From: Tanytarsus gracilentus
Lineage: Eukaryota > Arthropoda > Insecta > Diptera > Chironomidae
Direction of reading: 5' to 3'
NCBI GenBank assembly: GCA_038502055.1
Contig: JAXRKN010000045.1
Location: 8,359,501 to 8,423,500 of the forward strand
Length of the DNA stretch: 64,000 nucleotides
Shown here: piece after piece, positions 13,595-25,900 of the stretch
How positions within the stretch are numbered: position 1 is the stretch's first letter
Layout of the letters: every line of letters begins with the position of its first letter
Made by a program: the position numbers and the translations under genes
The notes under the pieces: generated by a model
What the model was told of the DNA's origin: nothing
Database searches by the model: none
Seen by the model: the letters and a program-made list of their open reading frames with translations, nothing else

Positions 13595-14927
13595 TCCCGC
13601 TACCATTACTTTTGATTGCTTCGCTTTACAAAGAGGAAGTTGGCTAAAGGAATTAAAAAACTAAGCAAAAAAAAGTTTTCAGCAATTCCCGAGTAATTCA
13701 ACCCACATCAACAAAAATATATTATTAACAATTTTTAGAACGACCGATTATATGATGAGCATGCAAGATATGTTTTCTTTAAATATCTTTTAATCGCCAA
13801 ATGATGCATTTATTTGAAAAATACATAATTACTCTCAGAAATCCGAATGCATCATCACTATCATCCGATTCAGAGTTAAGAATTCCTAATTTTTACTTAA
13901 TATAATTTGTCCTCTCTCTTTCTTTCGTAATAATTTGCCCTTCTTTCGCGCACGATGAAAGAAAATTTTAAATTATTCTCATTTTTGTATAAAGAAAAAT
14001 TTATTAATAAATCATAAACCAAGTTTTAACATTAAGGTGCGAAGAATGACAACAGTAAAAAATGAGCTAGGATTGGTATAAAAAAATTTAAATGTGCTTA
14101 CATCAGGTAAAGAGCTTGAAAGATTGTTCTTAAGCTTTGTTATAAATCGTTGAAATTATTCAACGCATAAAATTGAAATGTTGGCTAACGATAGATTGAT
14201 AAAGACACGTTATATAAATTAGAAAAAGGCAAAAATTAATGTTTGAGATTTTAAAATCATTTCCGCTTTAAATTTCTCCCCCAATCGCGCTTAATTTAAA
14301 ACACAAATTCACTTTTAAAAGTTATCCTTCATTTAAAACACACACACAAACACCATCTAAATACTTTTTAGCTTTAATAACGCTCTTTTATTTTTATTCA
14401 TCAAAATAATGAAAAGAATCAAGAAAGAATGTTCTCTAAATTTTAATAAAAAGTCATCTTCAAAAGTTAAATTAATTGACTGTTTTTTATTATTTCAATT
14501 TCAGAAAAATATTTTTTTAAGATGTAACGGAATTTTAAAACGTGTTCGGTTTAAAAAACATTCGAACTAAAATGTCGTAGTTCTAAAAAGTTTTCTTCCC
14601 CTCGGTACTAAAGATTATTTCTAAGATCCGAGTTTTTTAATTAATTAAATTACGCAGAAAATAGCTTTGTTGAACTATCGATTTTATCGTATTATCATTA
14701 TTCGATATCACTTCTGTTGGAATATCATCAAAAAGTGCTGCAATCGTGCGTTTGACGCCATTTATAAATGAAATTTTAAAAAAGCAAAAGAAAGGAAAAA
14801 AAGAAGAGCAGTGAGGAAAAAAATTGAAAATTTTGTTTAATTCTTTGTGCTTGAATTTAAAGTTTCCGGATCATCCCGATAGACTAATTAGTGGTATTAA
14901 TCAATCAAGAATATAAATAAGTGAATT
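13595..14927 (+). other. CLASP 3' UTR and Rab11 upstream region
   Basis: No coding frame. A canonical AATAAA at 14006-14011 could end CLASP about 420 nt after its stop, and others follow near 14445. The last 200-300 bases (A-rich leader, then ATG at 14928) should be the Rab11 promoter and 5' UTR. Confidence 0.45.
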
Positions 14928-17461
14928 ATGGGTACACGAGACGATGAATATGACTATTTATTTAAAGGTAACTTTTTTTTCGCAACTTTTTCTCACATTC
15001 GTCCATTTCCCATGACCTTTTCCCTATTCTCTCTCTCTCTCTATCCATCCATTTTCTACTCAACTTCATTTTCACATTCTAACTCATTCGTACCGGATGG
15101 ATTTAAATATGAATTTTTGATTGGCGAGACAAAGGCAGTGCAGTGTGTGAGAGAGAGGATGATTTAGAAAAGATCCAGTAAAATCGTAATGGATGATGAT
15201 GATGACAGAAAAAATACACATAAACATCTCATAATATAGTGTAGTAGTACCTTAGTATGGAGCGCGAGCGAGTGTAAGGAAAAGAAGAGTGACTCTTAGT
15301 AATTCCAAAAAATTATTACTGTGAAAAATTCTCCACGCTGGCACTAAAATTTCTCTCTCACTTGACGATGACAAAAAATTTTCATTGTGACGAATTTTTT
15401 GCATGCGAGAAAAATCTCTAAAACAATTCGAACAATGAAAGAGCTCAACATCACGCCCCACAAAAAAAAATATAAAGTTATATTAATCATCTGATCGTCA
15501 TGACTCATAGTTTTGCTGTTATTTTTTGAGGAGTGCGCGATTTCAAAAGTTTTCCCTTATCACACACACAAGTCGATTAATATTGTCGAAACTTTATGCA
15601 TGTTTGCTGAATGTCGTCATTCTTTTTCCTCGACACAACGACGTCATAAAATTAGTTTAAAGGAAAATTCCTCGCACTCTTTAATATGGACATCAACAAC
15701 AAAAAATTGTGTCGACCAGTATGGGTTTTCTAACAGTGCCATAGAACTGACATACCACAATGATGTAATGAAATTTATATTTAAACGCACAAAAACCAGC
15801 TGATGATTTTTTGTGGTGTGTTTTATCTTAATTACCAGAACGAATGAGGGTCTTCTATCACTCCATATCGATGCGTATACATTCTTTAGTATAAAATTTT
15901 TTGAAACCATTCTTGATAAGTGTATTTTTTTGCGATAACTTCATAAAGTTTGTCGATTTAACTGTTTGCAAAAAAAAAAGTTTTTTAACGCATGCAAATT
16001 CTTTAATTTTTAATTACTGACATTCTTAAATGTCATGAACTTTTTAATGAGAAATCTTACCCACATAAAAATGAGTCACATACAATATGATTTACAACTG
16101 ATAACCCCCATCGTATCCAGCCTCATTTCAATAGAATAATACGTTCAGTTGTGAAAGAAATTTCAGACGCGCAATTAATCGAGACATTATATTTTTATTA
16201 TAATGCAGCTTTTATGCTCCGCAAGAAGATCAAAGACACACGACTTCTTTTAAAAGTAATATAAATGCATAAAATGGAGAGAAAGTGAGTGAGAAATTTT
16301 CATATGTGAAATTTTATTAAATTAAAAAACTTTTTGCGTGGCAATCATTCAAGAGCTTCTTAATGCGAGTGAATTTATTGAAAAGGAAGTCTTAGGTGGA
16401 AAAAATTGCGTGGTATTTAATAATTTTTGGCTGTCGTCGAGAGAGCGAAGGGAATTTTTTCGATGAACTAAATAGTCAACGTGATTTTATAGAAACATTT
16501 GCATAATAATAAGTTACATGATACGTTGACTTTTTAAAATTACAAAAATGTCATCAAAAAATATTTTACGGTTGATAAATTTAAGAGCACCCTAACCGAT
16601 CCTTATCAATGACCATAATGACGGTATCGCCTGTCAATTATACAAAACACTTCAAACATAATTGCCTCTTTATTTTACTATTCTTTTAGAAGGATATACT
16701 ATTCTAAGAAGGAAATAAATTATTTTTCTTTTCTTCTCTTTTTAGTTGTCCTAATTGGAGATTCTGGCGTTGGAAAGAGTAATTTGCTTTCACGATTTAC
16801 TCGCAATGAATTCAATCTAGAGTCCAAGTCCACGATTGGTGTGGAGTTTGCAACCCGAAGTATCGTTGTCGACAACAAGACAATTAAAGCTCAGATTTGG
16901 GACACCGGTAAGCTTTTCATTTAATCAACAAAAAGGATTTTAACAAAAAAAATTATTTTTAGCCGGTCAAGAGAGATATCGAGCGATAACGTCAGCCTAT
17001 TATCGCGGTGCTGTCGGCGCCCTTTTGGTTTATGATATTGCTAAGCATCTAACCTATGAGAATGTTGAGCGATGGCTTCGTGAGTTGCGCGATCATGCAG
17101 ATCAAAATATCGTGATAATGCTAGTTGGCAACAAGAGTGATTTGAGGCATTTGCGCGCGGTACCGACTGATGAAGCAAAGACATTCGCTGAAAGAAACGG
17201 TCTCAGCTTCATCGAGACGTCGGCCCTCGACTCGACAAATGTGGAGACCGCATTTCAAAATATACTCACAGGTAATTAATTTGCGCTTACGTTAGTTTAA
17301 ATTCATTAATTTTGTGTTTTATTTTAGAAATCTATCGAATTGTTTCGCAAAAACAGATTCGCGACCCTCCAGAAGGAGACGTCATTCGTCCAACGAATGT
17401 GGAGCCGATTGATGTGAAACCAACGGTTACATCGGAAGTTAGAAAGCAATGTTGCCAGTGA
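14928..17461 (+). CDS. Rab11: Rab11 small GTPase, four exons
   Basis: Exons 14928-14967, 16746-16907, 16963-17271 and 17328-17461 total 645 nt, giving exactly 214 aa, the length of the Drosophila protein. Visible are the N-terminus MGTRDDEYDYLFK, P-loop GDSGVGKS (18-25), switch I with STIGVEF, switch II WDTAGQERYR, guanine-binding NKSD and ETSAL, and a C-terminal CC motif (RKQCCQ) for double geranylgeranylation. Rab11 cycles GTP and directs traffic through recycling endosomes and exocytosis. The first coding exon carries only 13 residues and is followed by a 1.8-kb intron. CLASP lies upstream on the same strand. Confidence 0.98.
14968..16745 (+). other. Rab11 intron 1 (1.8 kb)
   Basis: GT-AG intron in phase 1. 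No coding frame is credible on either strand. It contains a CT-rich stretch near 15030-15050 and ordinary AT-rich DNA. Confidence 0.7.
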
Positions 17462-18498
17462 TTCGCTTGAGTTACTTTATCTCTCCCTCCCCTCAACAAC
17501 AACTTCATTCAGAAGAATATTTTCAGAAAAAGAATTTTTATATTATTTTCGTACAACTTTCTTTTTGCCTCCCCCGCCCTTAATTTCAAACCTTTTCAAT
17601 TACACTTTTAATATCTTCTTTAAAACTGATTTTTAATATTTTTGCAACAGGGTTAATTGTATTAAGGAGCTGCAGTTTGTAGCTTCTTTAGAAAATTGTA
17701 TAATCAATCATTGAACTTACGCATATTGAGAAAATATATATAAAAGGCTGTAGAGTGTTTCGTTAATTGATGCGCTTCTCAAAAAAACTAAACATGTTTC
17801 TCTCCCTTACGCCCTGCGCACACACACACACATAACTCAACGTAACTATCGCTAAATGTCACTAGAAGGAAAATATTCCAAAATTTAAACGCAAAATTGG
17901 CGATTAGCATCAAATTTACGAGAAAAATAGCACTTACAATTTCAACAAGTCACACCTGATAACTTGCTGCTTGATCAAGAGGAAAGTTCAAGACTCGTGT
18001 GAGAAGATAAAAAATTACATATTGGCATGAAGAAAAAGCATTAAAAAACACAATAAATTCGATAATATTTAATTATAGCTTTTTGTACAATTAATTTAAA
18101 GATGAATCACACTTTGTGCATGCTGATTGCGGAAGGAGGAGGAAGAGGATAAGATAAGATTAAGACAATTGCAAGAAAAAAGTTCCATTGAGAAAAAAAA
18201 AAGTAAATTACTTCTTTAATTTGTATATTAATGCATGTTCTGCTATGTATTCTTTAAAATTTGCATATAATCACCGCTCTAAGCTATCCGAAAGAAAATC
18301 CCATCCTCTCTTTTTTACAAATATATATCAGATTTATTTAAGTTTTTATAATATTCTTGCAAAAAAAACAACATTTAAAATCAATGAAATTTTTTCTCTG
18401 TTAAAAATGCATTCTGAAAAACGAAAAATTAATGATTAATAAAAATTTTAAAAAGCCCAAATTTAAACTTTTACTATATGCTCTAAAATCTTTCTTTT
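17462..18498. other. Rab11 3' UTR and spacer to mRpL55 (convergent)
   Basis: No gene seen. AATAAA at 18052-18057 is a plausible poly(A) signal for a roughly 600-nt Rab11 3' UTR. Short CA repeats occur near 17820. The two genes are convergent, so both 3' ends lie here. Confidence 0.45.
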
Positions 18499-18890
18499 TT
18501 ATTTCTTCTTTTTGATCAAGTTTATATATTTATTGACGCTAAATTGATCATCAATTTCCTCTCTAATTTCTACTTTAGCTCTCGGTTTACGCTTCTCAAG
18601 TCGAGCCTTACGTTCTGCTTCGGTGAGTGTCGATAAGTCGAGTGGAAGCTTGATGATGGCTCTTGGTTCATGATAACGAACGTTAAAAGTGCTTCCATCG
18701 GGATTTACAACGACACAGCTAAAATTGATTTAATTAATAAATTAGTTAAGTTGAGCACATGAACTTACTCATAAGTTCTAGCATAAACAGCTCGATGTAT
18801 TTTAGTGACTGCACATGTTGTTGATGAGGCACTTCTGGAAGCTAAGTTGATTAATTTCGGAAGATTTTGTAGAAACATTTTATTTTGCAT
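18499..18890 (-). CDS. mRpL55: mitochondrial ribosomal protein L55 (bL-type mitochondrial-specific), two exons
   Basis: Exons 18890-18769 and 18718-18499 join in phase 2 (GA|C) to give 113 aa. The core NPDGSTFNVRYHEPRAIIKL followed by PLDLSTLTEAERKARLEKRKPR is the recognisable L55 signature. The N-terminus (MQNKMFLQNLPKLINLASRS) is basic and amphipathic, as expected of a mitochondrial targeting peptide. The tail ends in KKKK. It is a component of the large mitoribosomal subunit, found in metazoans. A second in-frame ATG at 18878 could also start the protein. The gene is divergent from the TESK kinase with about 1.07 kb between start codons. Confidence 0.93.
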
Positions 18891-19956
18891 TTTATGCGCT
18901 GTGACTCTTGACTGGATTAAAGACACTGAATCTATAGTTGATTTATCTTTAATGTTAACTGTTTAAAAGTGTTTAATTCTCTTAATTTTTATTTATTTTT
19001 AATTATTTTTCGCAGCAAAATAAATGTCCAATTAGATTCTCACTTTATATATTTTTGAAAAAGGACGTTACATAATTTCAAACTTCTAACTTTTTAATTT
19101 AAACTATTTTTCGCTTTAATTCACTACAATTTAGCGTATCTAATAAATTGTTATTGCACTTTTTAATATTTTGCAATTGTTTTTAGTCCTTAAAAATGCT
19201 TTAATTCACGTTTTTTGCAATTTGTTACAGCTTGCAGCGACATCATTCGCGAACTAATCATACAACTGGCATTTTTAGACAAATGGACTAAAGTAGGGGC
19301 TTAAAGCTTAGGCTGAGCACCTACCGAGCAAAACTTGAAACTTTGACTAATTTTTAGTTAATATTGTTGAAAATTCAGTTTAGTTGAAAATCGTCTCACA
19401 ATTAAATCGCACGTATTTTTATTTTTATGCGAAATCCGCGGATAAATAGTATAAATTGTTAATTCAAAGCCAAATTAGAGCTGTTTTATTATCGAGATGT
19501 AAAGTAAGTTTTGATTATTTATGAAGTAATCTGAGATATGAGTGAAAAAAAAGTTTTTTTCTTGTCAAAAAAAAAATAAAAATTAATCTCGAAAAGTCGA
19601 AATAAAGCCACTTAATGCAAGTTATTTTTATCGAGGAAGTGATAACAAAAGAAATCCTCCAATAAGCCCATTGATACAGCGCAGGAATGCTCAAATTCCA
19701 ATGAGATCCATAAAAAAATAAAGAGTGAAGAAAAAAAATTAGTTTTGCGTGGGTTTAAGTGATGATACTGATTTAATTGATGAGTGTTACAATACGAGTG
19801 AATTTTTTTAAAAAAAAAAGATAAAAATTATCTGAGAGAAATTTTTAAATAATTTCTTCATTTTCTTACAGTGAGCTCAAAAAAATAATACAAGTGAATT
19901 ACAGTGAAGAAAATGAAAAACTCTCCCTTTGCATGGATTAAAAATCAGAATTATCG
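18891..19956. promoter_or_regulatory. divergent upstream region of mRpL55 and the TESK kinase
   Basis: Non-coding and AT-rich. It must contain both promoters and the kinase 5' UTR. An acceptor-like TTTTCTTACAG near 19861-19871 suggests the kinase leader may be spliced, with its first exon further left. Confidence 0.4.
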
Positions 19957-22900
19957 ATGATCATGAATCTTGTTCAAAATTGTGGGCCTGGACCTACCTC
20001 AGCCTCATCGTCGTCAACACTTAATACAAATGGATTAACGTCGTATCAAAACGGAAGCTCATGTGGCTCCGATCGCCTCGTTACAGGGCCGAGTTGCAAA
20101 GCACTCAAGACAGCTGTATCGGCACTTTATTCTGTCGATGACTTCCACCGAGAAAAAATTGGCTCTGGATTCTTTTCGGAAGTCTACAAGGTAAATTTGT
20201 GTTCTAATCTTTAAAATCATCTGAATATCTCTCATAATGCACACACGAACGGAAAGAGAGAATTTACGTCCGCATCTCTCTCTTGATCTGTGTCTTCTTG
20301 GCGATGATTCAAGAAAGAAATTTGTCGCCAGTACTGTAAACATTTCTGCGCGGCAAAGGGTGGACATTTAATTAAATTTTATTAATTAATTCTTTCGATA
20401 CATTCATTTACATACATTATTTCTGGGATCGTCCATTAAATTGATCTAATTTCAATCTATCTTTCATTTTAAAATGAACACCGAAAAAATATAAAAATGT
20501 CTCCCGCTTGGATGAATTTCTTTAATAACTCTTACACGACTTCTTCTGCCTTTGGTCGCCGCACGGCTCGTTGCTCTAGAGAAGAAATTTTTCAGTTCAC
20601 TTTCACAACAATTTTATTTAATTTTTTTTTGTGAAATTCTCGAGCACTACATTGCTTAATGGCATTTCGTGTGAGAATCACCTCAGATGATGGCACATTT
20701 CTTTTTTTTTGTTGAGCAGGGAGAAGAAAGAAATTGAGGGAAGCATGTCATGTGAACAATTCACTCACACTTGTTGTTCTCTCTCACTCACTCAACCACT
20801 CGAAGAGGGTAATTGAAAGTGAATTATTGCGTGTTCACGATAAGCAAACAATATAATAAAATAATCGAAAAAAAAACTACAAACTAATAAAATTGATTGT
20901 CGCGCTCATAAAATCAAAATATAACTTCCTCAGAGTCATATGATGAATAGAGACAGACAATGAATTAGGTGTGTACGATTTCCGATGAAATCTGTTTTTA
21001 TTTAATGGACATATATAAACGAACTACTGCAGCTGCTCATCATCAACCGAACTAAACATTGTCGCCGCTTTGATTGAAGCGGGTAAATAAATTGCACCAG
21101 TTAAAGCTCAGGAACACATTGCAGTTCCATTACAATTATAATTTTGCTTCGCATGAATGGATTAAATGAATTGCCGCAGCCAGCGCGCAATATTGAAACT
21201 AAACTTTATAAAAATTATTGGCTCTTTTTTTTCGACATGGTATTTTAGTATTTTAGATGTACTTTTTTAAATACACTTCTGGAAAATGTTTAGTTATCGC
21301 ACAAATGTTTCTACTGTTTTCGTTGTATTGTTCAGTTGCAATTAATAACGGCGATAATGAGAGTTTTTGAGGCCCAGGTATGCGAAGTGTATGGAAATAT
21401 TTTTTTGGGGGCTGCATATAATAAGGAAATGCTCTCGTTTATTTGATTTAAAATTTAAAAAGCTAAAGAATAATGACTCTAAGTTTATCTACTGACACAA
21501 AACGAAGCACTCAAAATGCAAACTAGTTCATTATTCATCCACGACCCGAAAATAGCAATATGATAATTAATATGATGATGATAAAAAAGTGACAGAGGCA
21601 CTCATGTCGCGTGTACACAGCTGCACGTGTAATACAATTTAATAAGAAATATAATAATAAACAAGAATTGCTCGAAATTCAACAAAGTTGTCGAGATGGA
21701 AAGTGAAAAATAGTTTTGAGGAAGTGTCAAGCAAAATTTCGATTGATTTCCTTACGCGAATTTTTATATTTCTATTTAAAAAGCATGACAAGTTAACTGA
21801 TTCATTCATTCATTTGTTTATTTATATTTTTGCTACGAGTATACGAGAGAATTGACCCCAAGGCGACTCTCGCCGAAGAATTAATCTTTTTGGCAGATAA
21901 AACATGAAAAAATAAATAAGTTGGCGAAGGAATGTTGCAATATCAAAACGGTATGGCAAAGATAGATTGAAATTTTCCCCGGCACCTCCTTAACGCTCTT
22001 ACTTGCCACGTAACGCCTACGACATCAGGCGAAGTATAATTTAAATTCTTGAAAATTTTCTAAAAATAAGTTTGCGAGAGAGATAAAAAGTACGTGAGAG
22101 AAATTTATTTTGTTGACGCATTCGTCATGATTTAATTGCCAAAAAAGTTTGTTACTTAAAACTTACTTTTGTAAGACTAGCTTATGGAAAAAAATGTTTC
22201 AAAACCCACTCGTGGGTGTTGCCGCGTAATCCACATTGAAATTAAAACTTTTATTTAAAAATTTCCATGCCAATCGATTGCTGGTCCAATCACGAACTCA
22301 ATACCCAGAAAAATTTTGTGTGAAAAATGGACATTTATTCCTAATTATTCCTAATTATTTCTAATTATTTCTAATTATTTTCTTAATTTTTTTTGGATAA
22401 TTAGATAATTAGATAATTAGGATAATTAGAATAATTAGTTGAAGTTGTCGCGCAGCGACAACCCTTTTCCTAATTATCCTAATTATCCTAATTATCCTAA
22501 TTATTCTAATTATCACTTTTTTTTACCGCTGCACCTGATAAAAATAGCCATTTGGGATGGGTGGGTGGGTATACGCTGTCGAATAAGTGAGATGTGTGTG
22601 AAAATTTTATTTCATCAAAAGAATGGAAATTCGCAAGTTTAAATAAATATTTTTACTCTAAAATGTCGATAAGAGTTGCACAAATTAGATTTAATTCGAG
22701 TTCATTCATTTACAGCTGTCAATCACTGATATCACAACCACCAAAGATCCGATGAGATGAAAAAACTAAGGCGACTTTGATGAAAATATTAATTTTTTTC
22801 CATTTGCAATTTTCACTTTTGTTTACTATTGACACTTTTCGCTTCAACACACACTAACACACATTAACAAAATATAGAGTGAGAGTGAGAGAGAATCGAA

Positions 22901-25900
22901 AAGTTAAACCCCCTCCCTTTCAAAATTTCAATGGCGGTTACGTTAACCGCAACAATTTCATTCGAGCGGTACAAAAAAAAGTGATAATTAGAATAATTAG
23001 AAATAATTAGGAATAATTAGAAATAATTAGGAATAATTAGAATAATCAACTGATAAAATGGACATTATGGCTGTCAGTGGACATCTCATCTAAATTCTGA
23101 GTTCTTGAAAAAAAAATTCATCAAAGCTTTAAAGGGTCTCACTTCAATTTCCATATTAATAATTTTAAAGCCCAAACCAAAAAACGAAGAATAATTCATA
23201 AAAAATTCATTTACCCATCAAAAGCAAATGAAACCGCTTTGAAACTGATTTTTTTGCGGTAAGACTCAGAGGGTATTAAAACAATTTTTTAATCACAGCC
23301 GATGTGATTGTGTAGGCTTTGAATGAGTGAAAAAACCGCAAAAGAAATTACTTAATGTAAATTTTACTCACCGAAGTTCACGATGCTGGTGGTATGATAT
23401 GTTTTACCGCTTCTCTATTTGTGAAGAATCAGAAGAGTTTCGAAAAGTGGCACGACACCAATGTTCCACTTTAAAATCTGCTGATCGACTTTGGATGCGC
23501 TCGAGGAATGTATCGATTCTATATAAAATATCGATTACAATGTGAGAGTTGTAAATGGGTGCCATTAAAGCCACTTAAGCTGACGTCAATGGCTATTGTA
23601 TATTTTGCACAAAACTTTTTTTGTGTGTGCGATAAAAAAAGACTTGATGCAGTGCCCGATAAGATAAGAAAAATTGTGCTTTAATCACGTGCTTCGACCT
23701 TTGCAGCAGTGGGAGAGAAAATTTTAAAATACACACAAAAGTTTCTCCCTCGCACTCAATTAGAGTCATTAATTATCATTTAAATGACATGCTCGGGAAA
23801 GTGAAATGAACTCACTCACGGACCGTCCGTTTGTTGCATTAATTTATTTATTTAAAGCTCATAAATCCTTAAATGGAAAATTGGTATTCAATTGAGAAAC
23901 AACAACCAAGTACTCGTAATTCATCATTATCTGTTTCCCTTCAGAATATCTTTTTCTGTTAATGTCGTTATTTGTTTAAAATCTATTTAATTAAAATTAT
24001 AATAAAAGTTTTCATTTACTTTTTTCGATGGTGCCAACTTACTTTATTCACTCTGCCCCCCAATAAATCAGTTAAATGACATTGGAATTTAATTATCGAT
24101 ACACTTTTAATTATTTTAATTGGAAGAAAATTTATTGACCTTGCGGAGTGCACTGAGTGGCCACATTTTTCATCATTTCCTCGATAGCCTCACGATTGTT
24201 CGCTTGCTGACTGATGCATTCGTTGCGAATGAAATTGACAGACTCTAAATTGCTCGCCGACTTGAAAATATCGCGTCCAATTGTCTTGATCTTGTTTGTT
24301 GGAAATCCGACGTGGGCTAGCTGTAGATTGCTCTCAAACAAATCACCCGGAAGATTTTCAATATCGTTACCGCGAACGGCAATGTTGCGTAGCTTTGGAA
24401 AATCTCTCAAATCATTCTTAGTAATTTCTCTTAATCCCGACTTATTGATTGTGAGATACATGAGATTTGGAAAGAATCGTGCGAGGTCTTTGGGCAGATA
24501 ATGAACAGTTTGATCTTCGATTGAGAGAATAATTACGTCCGCATTGGTTCGTCTCGCCGAAATATGAGTGCCACTCACTTCAGACACGATCTCATTGCGC
24601 TCTGTTATTCTGAGATTTTCCACTTCACACTTATAATTTCCCTCATAAAGGTAATCGTCGAACTTACAATGAAGCGTTAATGCGAAAGTTGCGGGAGAAA
24701 TGATGCATACTAATGAGAAAGCTAGAAGAATTAAATCAAATGATCTCATTTTAAACTTGACTCAATGAAACTCGCAATTATACTGAGGGCATATTTAAAA
24801 ATATATGCGGTAAGCTCTATGGAGATAATTCAAACTTGACATTTGACATTTACTTCTATAGAAAATTAAAAATTAAAATTGATAAATATGAATTGAGGAA
24901 TGATGTCATCGAGAATAATTTTTCTCACGTTTAATGAATTTTAAAAAGCATTTTTATTCGTAAGGAAATATCTCTCACTCAAGTTTATGAACTTGAAATT
25001 TACAATTTGTGAAAGCTCACCACTCAAAATAATTACATTTTTCCTTTTTCCTCTCAATTTTTAAATTGACGTCCTTGACAAAAACTTATTGTTGCTCGCT
25101 TAACATTATCTCAGACAACAAATCGCTTAATTACGACAATCAATGACTTAATTTGTCGTCACTCCCACTCTCTCGTTTGAAATGTAATTCTTATTGTTAT
25201 CGGCCATGCAAAATTGATTCACTTGATCATGAGAAAAAAAATGCTTAATGAAGATTCAATGCACTTTTTTGATTGTTGTGTGCTTGGCGGCCATTAATTC
25301 ATTCAAAATGCTGTAATTTTCACTACAATTGAATTTTCTCATATTCTTCTGTGTGAGCTGTGAACTTATCGAGCAAGAAAATTGGATAATGAGAGAGTGA
25401 TGATGATGATATGGTGCGCGGTGTTGCCAGAAGAAATTTATGCGCGATTAACTAAACAAAATGATGTAAGGAATGCAGAAATGAAAGAAATAAACTTGTA
25501 AGATTGGTTCGGGTGGAAATTAGTTGAAATTGTTCTCATTAATTTTAATTGGAATTCAAATTTGATTAATGATTTCATCATTTTAAAAAATTAACATCTA
25601 AAAAAATAATATTTTTTCTTGGATTCAATCAAATTGCACTCTGAGGATATCAGAGACATGCATGAGCTCATTCTTTGCTATCTCTCGCGTGATTGCGTTC
25701 AGAGAAAAAGGCGACCATGACCAACTTTTCATAAACACTTCATCTCATTTTAATGTTGATGAATTATCCAAGTAGAGAGAGACGACACATAGAGGTAATA
25801 ATATGATGTAATCATCCATTGAGCTGCAAAAAAAATAAAGCAAAAGAGACAAAATGTTGCCAAACTGGATGTTCAAGTACTCAAAAATTCATTATGTGAC

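Noticed and set aside
22439..22642. Open frame with repeated NYP residues
   Set aside because: It is a translation of the TAATTATCC minisatellite, not a gene.
22336..23046. Regularly spaced repeats resembling a CRISPR array
   Set aside because: The units are contiguous without unique spacers and the DNA is clearly from an insect nucleus.
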